DNA of 64,000 bases, taken from Lunularia cruciata. Its lineage: Eukaryota > Streptophyta > Marchantiopsida > Lunulariales > Lunulariaceae. The notes below the pieces were generated by a model that was not told the DNA's origin, made no database searches, and saw only the letters and a list, made by a program, of their open reading frames with translations. This document shows positions 37,185 through 47,417 of the stretch, piece by piece (the stretch's first letter is position 1; each line of letters starts with the position of its first letter). The stretch is from contig OX419755.1 of NCBI GenBank assembly GCA_948567375.1, positions 57,919,945 to 57,983,944 on the forward strand, in the 5' to 3' direction. The position numbers and the translations under genes are program-made.

Positions 37185-37545
37185 CCTTGATCGGCGGGCT
37201 AGACACCTGGACGAAGTGCGAATGCCCTACGTGCCTCGCCAGGTGTGCAAGGCGAGCTAAGTTGCGTACACATGTCGAATCATCTCCCGTCTCTATTTCA
37301 GGTGCAAGGATCCGGCGACTTTCATCGACCAACCCGTCCAGGTCCGTTTCTATCTTTCCGCCGGAGACACTGTGGACACCGCAAAGTACTCTTTTGGCAG
37401 CACATAGGATTTTGTGTCCTATGTGGGCAGGGCCATACAAGAAGAGAAGGAAAAGGAATATTATGAGAAGCTTCGTGAGACGCACGTCGACAATCTGGGC
37501 CTTACTCATGCTCCTCGATCCGATTTCATTGAATACCACCTTTAG
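37185..37545 (+). pseudogene. Two-exon coding scrap of unknown family, with a premature stop
   Basis: A frame ending GLDTWTKCECPTCLA stops at 37,242 before a GT, and a TTTCAG acceptor at 37,301 opens a second frame in matching phase. Joined, they read CLARCKDPATFIDQPVQVRF, then an Asp/Thr-rich stretch, a TAG at 37,405, then a Glu/Lys-rich helix and HAPRSDFIEYHL before a TAG at 37,543. The inferred intron is 59 bp. The frame continuity across the stop and its amphipathic helix look protein-derived, but I do not recognise the family. It sits at the right edge of the gene island, beside the retrotransposon field. Confidence 0.35.
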
Positions 37546-38047
37546 GTTTACTGGAAGTCCAGAAGACCCACAAAGTAAATTCATTCTTTAACATCTAAAA
37601 GAATAAAGTTTCATTTTTCAAAATCTCAATGTCCAACTGGCTGAAACTGCTGTCACTGCCTACTCAAAGGTTGAAAGGGAAAGTAGCAGAGCACAGTTAT
37701 ATTTTGGGCATTTTACAATGCACCTAGTCTCGCAAACCATACTCATGTCGCCAAAATAAACCATCTTACTTTACATACGTTATTACCATGAGAAGGAATG
37801 CTGTGAACACGAGAAACAATTTGGAAAGCGTTTTGAGAAATTTGTTATTTTCTCATAGAACAAGAGCCGCTCACAACAACCAGGACCAAAATTATGTTTC
37901 CTGGTTGTAAAATACAACAATAGCCGGAGGTACTACCGTCAAAAAAAATTATAAAAAGTAGTTCATAGGTGTTTTGTTATTTGTTAGCTTGCTATAATTT
38001 ATATCAATCTCAGAAATAGACCATTTTGACTAAAAAAAATTCATCAA

Positions 38048-38340
38048 TACAATGGACATTTAACATGTACATTCACCCTTAGAAACTGATGAGCCATTCC
38101 GCGCATGCCTTTGCCAAACATGTTAAGCCGTTCAATTTGAATACCAACCAACTACCATGAGAATATAATCAAAGGAAAGGATTATTATTCATGTCCAATG
38201 ATACTTAACAAGTATATTTAACCTGTAGGAACTGTTGAGCTAATACATACATGCCGTTGCCAGAAAAACTTAAAACCCATCAACTACAATATGAACCAAT
38301 CAACCACCGTCATGTGATGATCAAGAAAAAGTGAAGTTAT
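38048..38340 (+). repeat. Two diverged tandem copies of a roughly 140-bp unit
   Basis: Two blocks share AACTG-TGAGC, CATGCC-TTGCCA and TTAA-CC in the same order and spacing (first about 38,048-38,180, second about 38,190-38,340). Identity is moderate. No coding signal. Confidence 0.5.
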
Positions 38341-38749
38341 TTATTTTGAGTGTATATTATAATACAAAGCACAGAAAAAAAATGTAAGTCTTCCCCTTGC
38401 TAGCCTACTCATCGAATCTATCGTTTGCACCTACACTAACACGCTCCTCCTCTACCTGCCCATCTAGAACATAAAGTTCCTCAAGAACATTACCTTCCAC
38501 CAAGGGATCAGCTTGAAGATGCCCTACCTCTCCAACCCACAAATGGTACGTAGACCATCTCCACCATAATAGTCAAAATACTTGACATCCTTGCTATACG
38601 AGCTTCCTTTGGTTGTCTCTTTCACATGTCACAACAAGGTCTTTAGCAAGTTCTCACTAGATACAAAATGCAACACCGATAAAGTAGCAAAGATCTTTCT
38701 GCACCGCAACACAATATCTACCAAGTGCTAGAGCACATATGGTGTCATC

Positions 38750-39410
38750 CCCAATCTAGAACTATGAATCGGCCTCTCTGAATGAACCTCTAATAGCTGC
38801 TATTAAGATAATGCACAATGAACCAAGAAAAAACTAAACTCCGAAATGCATCCTCCAAGTAGGGAATCCAAGCACTCTAAGACATTGTTCACTAAAAAAT
38901 TCAACAAGAAAATATAGTTGGAAATGAAAGGACTATGAATATTTATTTATCTCTTGTTTATATACTTGTGAAATCCTACACTCAAAAAGTACTAATTATC
39001 AGAATTACTAAAATCCATAGGCAAAAGGTCATCTAGAGTCAAAGTTTAAGAGAATATCCAAACCCATGGGAATAATCTCCATAAGCATGTGCTCTTATCT
39101 TCACCCAACAATTAAGGATTCTTCATATAAGCTGTCTTTGGATTGGAGGAAAATCCGTACAAGAAGACTTGTGGATCTAAAAGCTTTCAACTCCTTCTTC
39201 AAAGTGAAATATTTAGAAACAATAGAAATTCAAAATATTAACCTTTCAAATCAATTTTGCATAGTACCTCTATCTTGGTTGTGATAAACTCTAGCTAATC
39301 ATATCTAATATAGAATTTTGGTTAAATTCTACAGAAACCATTTCTTTCAACTACCTATAATGCCAAACTAGACCATAAAGCATACATGCACTCATAAGTA
39401 CTATAATATA
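38750..39410 (-). repeat. Diverged LTR of the Athila/Tat-like family C, probably solo
   Basis: The order of blocks follows the LTR at 59,467-60,157: GCCTCTCTGAATGAACC, then TTCACTAAAAAATTCAACAAG, GGAAATGAAAGG, TTTATATACTTGTGAAAT, CATAAGCATGTGCTCTTA and GCATACATGCACTCATAA. Substitutions and small indels are frequent, so it is older than the copies at 52.6 and 59.5 kb. No matching internal region was found on either side. Confidence 0.65.
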
Positions 39411-40083
39411 GAAGTACATCACCAAATCAATGGGTTTGAAAAGGATACAATTTACTCATCAATGATCTTCTAAAAAACATTTTAATAGTTTGTTAGCTTG
39501 ATGATTAGTTCTTACTCCAAAAGTTGATGGTGAATATCTCTCATTTGTTTCTTTGTGATACATGAACAGTCTGTCTTCCTGAAGTTTGACTTACACCACA
39601 TGCCACCAACACTATTCACATCAAAGTCCCTAAAAGTTGCAAGGACCTCCCCCCATATTCAAAGCTATGAAAGAACTTTAAAAGATCTAGCCAATATTTT
39701 GAAGAATTCTTCTCTAAGAAATTTAGGAGTATCTTGCAGGTATTCATGCTAAAAATACACAATGGTTATTTTTTCTTGCAGTTATTCAAGTAATATCCAT
39801 AATGTAAATGTTAATAGCAAGTGTGATGCACTTCTTCTTCACTTTGGACATGTCGTGAACATTGCCATTGACTCCAAGTCAATTATTGTACATGTTTTTC
39901 ATTAGAAGTATTGCCTTGCTTATAGTTAGAGTCTATTTTGGAACGGGTAGCCTTCAAGTATCTACCCTTTTCCTTTGTATCAAAAACAATCCTTGCCTTC
40001 CCAATATAGTAAAGGAACTTCATAGATAATATTTGCACCAGTGATGTCTTAGGGTTGCTTAAGTGCTTCTTTTTACACAATAT
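39411..40083. other. AT-rich, nothing recognised
   Basis: Short frames only. No LTR, RNA or protein signature found. Confidence 0.35.
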
Positions 40084-40565
40084 TTTTCCCAATAGTCTTC
40101 ATATTGCAATGGAATGTGTGCTTGTTCTTTGTATCTTTTTGCAAAAAATTTAAAGAAATTTTTTTATTGAACAAGCTCATCTTACTAAGAAAAAATAGAA
40201 GTTTTGCAAATAAAAAGGAGATGAGATAAAAAATTAAAATGTACCAACATTTTTGGCAGATTATTTGTAGAATTCTATTGGATTTTGGTTGGAAGCAAAT
40301 CTGCAAAATTGTGTACTCCTTGCCTAACAAACTTCTCAATAGTCTTCATATCCCAAATGTAATATTTGCTTGTTCTTGGTACCTCTTTCAAAAAAAATTA
40401 GAGAAATTTTATTATTAAACAAGCTCACCTTACTAAGAGAATTAAATTTTTTGAAAATAAGAAAGTGTAAGAGATAGATAATTGAAACTTACCAAGATTG
40501 TCGGAAATTATGCTTAAAACTCTATCACCTTTTGGTTGGAAAAAAATCTGCCCAAATTTAAAAGC
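40084..40565 (-). repeat. Tandem duplication, about 245-bp unit, containing exon-like blocks
   Basis: Copy 1 (about 40,084-40,328) and copy 2 (about 40,329-40,565) share AATAGTCTTCATAT, CTTGTTCTT, AGCTCA-CTTACTAAGA and TTTTGGTTGGAA. On the minus strand each copy contains a block preceded by a T-rich tract and GCAG and followed by a GT donor (GTAAGT in copy 2, GTACAT in copy 1). This looks like a duplicated exon in a decayed minus-strand gene, but the translated blocks are short and not recognisable. Confidence 0.5.
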
Positions 40566-41600
40566 CATTCTTCAAGATTTGAAATCTTGTTGCTTGACAA
40601 TAGTAACTTGGTTAGAGTTGTACATTATAGCACTATTGTATTGTACAACAATCCCATCAATGCTCAACTAACCACCCTCCATGTGTCAAAGAATGATGAG
40701 TTCATACTATCATTGACCAGCCACAAGTGCTTCCACCAAGGGAGCTACATATCTTGCTCCTTTGATATGAGTAGTATCACAACCTTAGGTCCTTGTACTT
40801 ACTTTTGCCACTCATACAAATTCTTTTCTTACATATAAGACATGTATTCTTGTTCATTCCACAACTCATCTATGAAAAATGAAAGTTGCTAATAATTATC
40901 ATGAGAAATAACCATATCCTATGTGTGAGCTTTAGCTGATACATTTCTTCTCTCTAGTAGTAGCCTCTTCTTCAACTGATTATCCACAACATAACACTTC
41001 TCCTTGAATTCATTCTAGAAGTACTTAATCTTCTAAGCAATTATATACTCAATTCAAAATTTTCATATATGTTGCCATCATCTGCAAAAACATTTACTTT
41101 GACCTTTAGACAAGCTCACATAAACCCAACAAAATAAACATAAGATGTAGATAAGATTGAGTCTAGAGCAACTTCCAACTAAAGCAATGTTGTGGTTGCC
41201 ACCTATAATGTGGCACTTCTAAGTGTTGAGGTGGAATGTTCACTTATCCTACTTTGTCAAGCAACTATCTTGGTCACAATGAGAATTAAATTTGAAAAAT
41301 TTTAAGTATAAATTCATCTTCCTCATTCTATTGATGAGTTTGCTCATGAAAGTGTTGCTCACAAATAAATCTGAAATGATCCTTAGTTCTCACCTTAGGA
41401 TTATTGATCTCCCAAAGATTTATGTTCAAAAATCTTAACCAGAGCCTAAAACTTATTGATAGCAATCTTTTACAACTTGATCTTCTTGTTGCAAAGAGGA
41501 TACAAAGGAATATCAGTGGAAATTTTAGAATATGAAAAATTAAACAAAAAGACCAAATAACTTAGACAAATAAGGGTAAAGAATAGAAAAAAATGAAATA
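40566..41600 (-). other. AT-rich, possible decayed minus-strand coding traces
   Basis: On the minus strand about 41,080-40,830, after a TTTTGCAG acceptor-like site, a frame rich in Lys, Glu and Arg (EKCYVVDNQLKKRLL) runs to a GT but contains stops. No family recognised. Confidence 0.25.
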
Positions 41601-41650
41601 TTTACATTGAGCTATGGCACAAGAAGTTGAACATGATGCAAGGTATGACA

Positions 41651-41709
41651 CCTCACCTCTTTTCAACATACGCCTTTTTGAAAAAGGTGTATGTTGGAAA
41701 GAGGTGAGG
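41651..41709. repeat. Near-perfect 59-bp palindrome (29-bp arms)
   Basis: Bases 41,651-41,679 pair with 41,681-41,709 at 27 of 29 positions; the two mismatches would be G-U pairs in RNA. The loop is a single base, too small for a normal microRNA precursor loop. It lies in the downstream part of the HSE-containing LTR. It could be a DNA cruciform/foldback or an RNA hairpin in the element transcript. Confidence 0.9.
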
Positions 41710-41957
41710 CTCAAATTCCTTAGTCTAGTTAGAAGTGTGAAGAAATAGCTGGTTGGAAAAGAAGAAGGAAGGTTTATAGTTGTTTGTCTTTGATCCAAGA
41801 GAAATTGCACCATGTAGGAGGAAGATGACCCAAGACATATCCAACATGGGAAGTGTAAAAGACCAAAACCGAGGAGAGAAATAGGAGAATGGAAACTCAC
41901 ATTGGGACACTTGAATGAGAGAAAACTCCGAATGCCTAGCATGAGCTTTGGCTTTGG

Positions 41958-41965
41958 TATTTATA
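41958..41965 (-). promoter_or_regulatory. TATA box of LTR F
   Basis: TATAAATA on the minus strand, downstream of the heat-shock-element array and about 310 bp from the LTR start at 42,275. Transcription would start near 41,925-41,935 and run leftwards. Confidence 0.55.
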
Positions 41966-41986
41966 GGTAGCATACAAGGCCCTTGA

Positions 41987-42205
41987 GAAGCTTCTCAAGA
42001 AGCTTCCTCAAGAAGCTTTCTTAGAGTGCAAGCCAAGTTAACTAGGAAGCTTCTCAAGAAGCTTCATTCTAGAAGCCGCCTACTTGGCGTGCAAGCTAAG
42101 CTAGTTGGAAGCTTCTAGAAGCTTCTAGAAGCTACTTACTTAAGGTGCAAGCTAAGCTAACCGGGAAGCTTCCCAAGAAGCTTCCTAGATACTTCTGGAA
42201 TATTC
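41987..42205 (-). promoter_or_regulatory. Array of heat-shock elements in the LTR promoter
   Basis: Heat-shock elements are alternating nGAAn/nTTCn units every 5 bp. Five consecutive perfect units occupy 42,108-42,130 (GAA, TTC, GAA, TTC, GAA), three occupy 42,193-42,205, and GAANNTTC or TTCNNGAA pairs occur at 41,987-41,994, about 42,052, 42,067-42,074 and about 42,167-42,186. Three more units lie in the second LTR fragment (42,351-42,363). All lie 20-240 bp upstream of the LTR TATA box on the minus strand. The motif fit is seen directly; heat induction is inferred. Confidence 0.6.
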
Positions 42206-42433
42206 TAGGCTAATTTGTCTTATGTGTTACTTTGTGAGCCCGACTGACTTCATCGCTAAACTCCATATTGTTACATATTCCCCCGCCGCCAATTGGTGAC
42301 GTCCTCATCACCAACTAGCCGGGAAGCTTCCCAAGAAGCTTCCTAGATACTTCTAGAATATTCTAGGCTAATTTGTCTTATGTGCTACTTCGTGAGCTCG
42401 ACTGACTTTGTCGCTAAACTCTATATTGTTACA

Positions 42434-43326
42434 TGAAGGCTAGAAGTTGTGAAGTAGGGAGGAGGACCTGCATCAAGGACCAATCAAGGACCTTCAACAA
42501 AAAAGGCTCAAAGTTGTACAAGGCCTTGCAGAAGGAGACCTTCATCCCAAAATCTATTTGGCATGAAACAACCTTTAGCCCAAAAACCATCCAACCTAAA
42601 TCACCCTTAGCATGAAAGTCAATCAGTTTGAAAAGATCTCAAGTACTTAAATGTGACACCAATAGATCAAGAACCACAAGTAATGACCATCTGTTTGTAT
42701 CATAATGTTCACATGTACAAGATGCAATTGCTTGCACCAAGCACACCTATAAAACATTTGTGATGGTTCAGCCATTAACTTAAATAATCAAGGAAGGCTG
42801 ATTACTTTTCACTTTTTCTTTGCAAAATTAGACAAGTGTGAATTGTAGCCACGATAGAATTCTCTTCACATTTGGCAAGAAGTTGTAGAATTGTGAGTAG
42901 GGAGTGAATCACTATATGAAAGGAGAATTAAGAGAGATGAAAGGGAGAGAAGTAGCAATAGCTCCTTGAGCACCTAAGTGCAAAAGGAAGTGCTTGATTT
43001 CATAATCAAGGCTCCAGATTGACAAAGTCTGCACTTCATTGTAGGTAGAAGTTTCTTTGCAACAAGAAGGTGGAATTCTTGTTATGGAATTTGCAGTTGA
43101 GTGATCATGCAATATTGCATGAGATATATGTGAGAATAAGGATCCAAGGACAAAGAACTTGAGAGGAAATCTATCTTGCATAGACAAAGGAACATTGGTA
43201 GAGAGTTTTGGGGCTAGAAAATTCTCTCCTAAATGCCATGACATTAGATTCTACCTAGACTTGCCCAAACTTGAGCTTGGAAGCACAATTAAGGGCAACT
43301 TTCAAGGATGACAAGACCAACAATGG
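42434..43326. other. Unannotated AT-rich stretch
   Basis: No family recognised. A 60-codon plus frame at 42,433-42,615 is Lys/Thr-rich without motifs. The right part may belong to the same decayed coding unit as 43,923-44,616, since the solo LTR splits the sequence at the AATGG target site. Confidence 0.3.
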
Positions 43327-43922
43327 TGTAATACAAGTAGCTAGACACATTAACTAGAGGTGAAAATTGGCTTGGTAACATCTAGAAGGATGTTTTGTAC
43401 AATGGGCTACAAACATCAAATAGAGGTGTCACCAAAAGAGTACTTCTACTAATAGGGCAGATGCCAAAAATAGCCTAAAAATTTTAGAGCCAATTTTGGA
43501 GGCCTAAACGGATGAATTAGGCCTTGAAAATAGAAAATATCCTACCCCTAAAGGAGAAAGACTTGCCTTCTCCTCTTATGATTTGTCTCATTGAGAGCTT
43601 TCAAAAAATACCTCATCCACATGATTTTGAGCTCTCTATAGTAAGATTCCCTAAATATTCCTTTTAATCAAACCCATTTGACCAACTAGATAGGACAAGG
43701 ATTGACATGTCACTCATCAAAGCAACTAGTCCAAGGATGGACCTCAATTACAGGTCACCAATCCATGTATTTGATCCAAGGGTGGAGCTTCTTTTGAGGG
43801 ATCCTCTTTGCTATATAATAAAGAGAAGGTGCTCCTTTAGGGCATCGGAGTATTGAGTGTGAAACTTGTATTTTCTCTCTTGTATCTCTCTTGGAGAGTT
43901 CTCTTGTCCTTAGAGTATTACA
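43327..43922 (+). repeat. Solo LTR of family A with perfect target-site duplication
   Basis: The 596-bp LTR begins TGTAATAC and ends GTATTACA, as in element A, and carries the same TATATAATAAA core. It is flanked on both sides by AATGG (43,322-43,326 and 43,923-43,927), the 5-bp duplication expected of Ty3/gypsy integration. With no internal region this is the product of LTR-LTR recombination. Its U3 holds a single copy of the block that is duplicated in element A. Confidence 0.95.
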
Positions 43923-44049
43923 AATGGTTAGTATGTTCCTAAATACAAGGATCTTGCATGAAGGGTCTTAGCCAAATCTGTGATGAAGTTCTTCAAGTCC
44001 AAACAAACAACTTATCTAAACAAATAGCAAAGCAATCTTCTTTGAGCAC

Positions 44050-44523
44050 TTGTACAAAGGAAGACTTATGAATTGGGCAGCCATGTTTAGGTGGCAAGCA
44101 CAAAAATTGGTGTGGGATATAGAAAAGGAGGGAGGATTTACCTTGGTATCCTATTTCATCATGCATTTCTACTTGGGGATGGGTTTTTTAACCTCCGTTG
44201 AGAAGAAGTATCCCAATCACTACTTCTCCGAGGGGTATTTTGAGGACCCTCAAGAAAAGTATATGATGGAAAAGAAGTATGCATTGGTGGATGTAGAGTT
44301 TGTCCCAATGGAAGAAGCTCACAATACTTGGGCTTTGAGAAGAAGAGATAGATGGATGGAGTTGGTAGAAGAACCTCACGTGAGGGAGATGAAGAAGCCA
44401 ACAACCCTTTCCAAGCCAAAAGTAAAGGCCAAGAAGACCCAAGTGGTGGAAGATTTTGAGGAAGAGGAGGAGGTTGGAAAACCAAAGGCAATACCCATTG
44501 CCAATGAGCAATCCTTCACTTGA
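44050..44523 (+). CDS. Unknown 157-codon open frame interrupted by element B
   Basis: An open frame (first codon TTG; in-frame ATG a few codons on) encodes an aromatic-rich N-terminal part (LMNWAAMFRWQAQKLVWDIE, YFIMHFYLGMGF), a middle with YFSEGYFEDPQEKY, and a C-terminal Lys/Pro plus Glu-rich tail (KVKAKK, then FEEEEE), ending TGA. Beyond the stop the same frame stays readable to 44,616, where the element B LTR begins. Upstream, 43,928-44,045 also looks coding but in shifted frames. It is therefore probably the remains of a larger gene broken by the solo LTR and element B. I do not recognise the family; retroelement gag-like or host-derived are both possible. Confidence 0.4.
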   Translation: MYKGRLMNWAAMFRWQAQKLVWDIEKEGGFTLVSYFIMHFYLGMGFLTSVEKKYPNHYFSEGYFEDPQEKYMMEKKYALVDVEFVPMEEAHNTWALRRRDRWMELVEEPHVREMKKPTTLSKPKVKAKKTQVVEDFEEEEEVGKPKAIPIANEQSFT

Positions 44524-44616
44524 ATTGCAATCTTGTCCAACAAGGAGGTGAAAGAGGACAGAGGTGGAGAAGTACAATCTATCCCAACTACAACACCTCC
44601 AAGAGCAAGGGAAGAC

Positions 44617-47417
44617 TGTAATGTTCCAAGGACATGATAACCCCCAAGAGAAAACCCAAAAGAAGAAACACAAGGCTTACATTCAAAACTCCGATTCTCC
44701 AAAGGACCACCTTGTCTTTATTATATAACAAAGAGAATTCCCTTAAAGGGAGCTCCATCCTTGGATTAGATACATCGATTGGTGACATGTTAGCAAGCTC
44801 CACCCTTATATTAGTTTCATGCATGTGTGACATGTTGGTTCAGGTCCTATCTGGTTGGTCAAACAAGCTTTGATTGGAGAGAATCTTTAGAGAATCTTCC
44901 TATAGGAATCTTAGAATCACATGGGTGAGGTACGGTTGTCGTATTTTGCTTTTCTCTCTCTTGGAACACATAGGGTGCCTAGCTATGGAGTCTATATATC
45001 AAAAGTTATAGATAAACCTGTCTCTACTATTTTGAATGCATATAGAACCCGACCAGTAGAACCTTTCATTCTAGGTTTTGGTATTTTTGCTATTGGGTAG
45101 AGTAGTAATAGGCAACCTAATTTGTCATCATAACATGCACTCCTGGTCTATTGGTCACCAAGGAGAGATAAAAAACACTCTTAGAAGAAAAGAACCTAAG
45201 TGCAATGTGTGCATACCAATCCAAACCAACTGGGCATACAAAGAAGCACACAAGCACGGAGAGGATCCAATCACAAGAATTCAGCAACAACTCTCTATTT
45301 TTTTGTCAAAATTGAGCTTCAAAGCCCTCTTGCTCTATCAACAAGCTAATTTCAACCTATATTTTGAGCTTGCTCTAGTATGTACTTCAGCCTTCAACCA
45401 ATTTGTACTCCAAGAGGAGTTATCTTATGTCATGTTGACACGGAAAATCTTATGTAACTCAGATGGGCATAACTTTCTCTTTGTGACTAGGATTTAAGTG
45501 TTCTAGGATTCAATGGAAAGCTTGTAAGATAAGCTTTCCAATGATATGAAATAAAACATAATCTGATCACTACAATTCTCCTAAAAATCTCTCAAACTTG
45601 TCTTTTTTGTAATTTTCACCCTAATTTTGAAATCCCTAATTTAAAGTTTTCTCTTGGTTCTGGGTTACTTTCCCTAGATTTCTTGATCAGAGGTGCACTT
45701 AATCATCAAAACACTATGAAAACCTAAAATATTCAATCATAGACACACAAAATAGGAGAATGGACACTCAATCATGATAGAAGATAGAAATGCTTTATGA
45801 GCTTATGATAGTATTTTTAGTAGAGTTTGTTGCATAAGCTCTCACTCTTCATAGATCCAAAGTCAACCAAACTTTTCAAAATATTTATTTGTGCCTTTTT
45901 ATAGACCTCTATAAAGTTTAGTACCCTAATCCAACACCAAACCCTAGGTATGGATCAATTCTTGAGCTGGGCTAACTTCTAAGCTCTACATACCCAAGTA
46001 TACTTGAAACAAAACCCTAAATTCTCCTTTTGAGAAATTTACATGAAACCTTCTCATGAAGATGCAAAACATAACCACCACTAACAACATAGAAATTTTT
46101 CATAAGGTGATTTACACCACAACTTGGGGAGTGACCAGAACTCCAAACCTAATCATCTACTCTTCTCCAACACCTTACATCCCAAAAGCACCAACTTCAA
46201 TCAACTAGATCTGATTTGAGATTGAGCCAAAACTAGAATTTCTAACACTCAACACTATAATCACTTTCTCTTCTCTCCAACCTACAGATAGATAATGTAA
46301 ATGTCTCATGAAGCTCTCCAAATTATCTATTTTGTACTCATAGATATCAATTCTACCCCCTTGATTCAATTGATCATATCTTCCACAAAATTAGCTCAAA
46401 TCACTTTGTTTTAGTCTCTAAATTATAGCTTGTCAACTCTTCTCTCCAACCATAGCCTTTTCTCCTTTTATTCTCTCCCCAAACTCCTTTGATCTTCCAA
46501 AAACTCCAGACTTTCACTCTTGGAACCCAATCTCTTACAATTTTATCACTTACCCTCTTCACTATTTGACAAGAGGACCCCACAACACCACCTTGAAGCT
46601 CATGAGAGAAATTGAGCCATTCTCAATCTACAAGATCACATAGATTTTCAAGTCCTAGACTTGCTTGTAAGAAAGCATTGGAAGGATAATAGAATCTGGT
46701 TTCCATCATCGACTCCATGAATACCGTCTCAAAACATACCACCATCCAATCCTGTAAGCCATCATGGTGTAGAATCTAAAGCCTAATGAGAAAAGGATTC
46801 AAGAGTGATAGATCAAGAACATGAGACATCTCCTACTCAAATTTTTCCTCCCACACTCTAATGCTCGCTCTCTGTTACAACTCTCACTCCCAACGTCCTC
46901 CTCCAACGCAAGACTCCTCAAACTAAAACACACCCTTTTACCCAACTCTTCACCATCTATATACATAAGAGTCCTCAAAGAAGACATGATCATAATCCAT
47001 GTGGCCAATCATATCCATATACATAGATTTCTCACATGGAAATAGCTCAACCGTGGGATCCGTCATACAACCTACGCCATCCTTACAAAGATAACCACAC
47101 CAATTTACTTTTTTATGGACTATGCAAACCACAACACAACACCATTAGAAAGTCTTGTTGAGAAAAATAGGGGGAGGAAAGGCCAACTATATTTTCCTTG
47201 AGAGAAGGGAATTTACACATTTTTAGGTCTTATTTATCTATTCAGCCCTCCAACATTGGCTCTAAAGATTTTAGGCTATTTTTGGTTCTTGCTCTATTAG
47301 TAATACTCTTTTGGTGATACCTCTATCTAATCTACTTATTCTATCATATATAACATCCTTCCATATGTTACTAAGCCAATTTTCACCTCTATAATATATC
47401 TAGCAATTGGTATTACA
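44617..47417 (-). repeat. 3' LTR of element B, split by an insertion
   Basis: The LTR starts TGTAATACC at 47,417 and ends at 44,617 on the minus strand. Its outer parts, 47,417-47,141 and 44,933-44,617, align with successive parts of LTR A. Between GGTAC (44,929-44,933) and ACCATT (47,141) about 2.2 kb of foreign sequence intervenes. Single-copy U3 block. Confidence 0.8.
44934..47140. mobile_element. 2.2-kb unclassified insertion within LTR B
   Basis: The insert is defined by interruption of the LTR homology. Its ends read GGTTGTCG at the left and ACAACACAAC at the right, giving only a 5-bp inverted match (GTTGT/ACAAC). A clean target duplication is not visible: GGTAC on the left faces AACAC on the right. 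Inside are AT-rich sequences and no recognisable transposase, RT or gag frame. It could be a non-autonomous DNA element, a decayed LTR or a Helitron-like piece. Confidence 0.5.

Larger units (their letters stand above)
41600..42433 (-). mobile_element. LTR retrotransposon remnant F with heat-shock-element-rich LTR
   Basis: On the minus strand a polypurine-like tract (GGCGGGGGAATA) is followed at 42,275 by TGTAACA, the start of an LTR running left to an undetermined end near 41,600. Just upstream of the tract, sequence 42,316-42,288 reads DEDVTNW-like codons typical of the end of a gypsy pol. A second LTR fragment starting TGTAACA at 42,433 (to about 42,317) repeats the first 118 bp at high identity. 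The order LTR piece, end of internal region, LTR indicates an element with most of its interior deleted. The LTR holds a TATAAATA box and an array of GAA/TTC units. Confidence 0.65.

Noticed and set aside
37187-37591. 134-codon plus frame as a single-exon gene
   Set aside because: Its codons past the GT at 37,243 are less protein-like than the alternative that splices 59 bp and changes frame; reported instead as a spliced pseudogene scrap.
41651-41709. microRNA precursor
   Set aside because: The loop is one base and the arms are only 29 bp, which does not fit a plant microRNA foldback; kept only as a palindrome.
41562-41942. 126-codon minus frame
   Set aside because: It covers the palindrome and the transcribed part of LTR F; no protein signature, so taken as an LTR shadow.
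44159-44702. Three overlapping minus frames of 108-161 codons
   Set aside because: They lie antisense to the 44,050-44,523 plus frame and to the end of LTR B; Ser/Phe/Leu-rich shadows.
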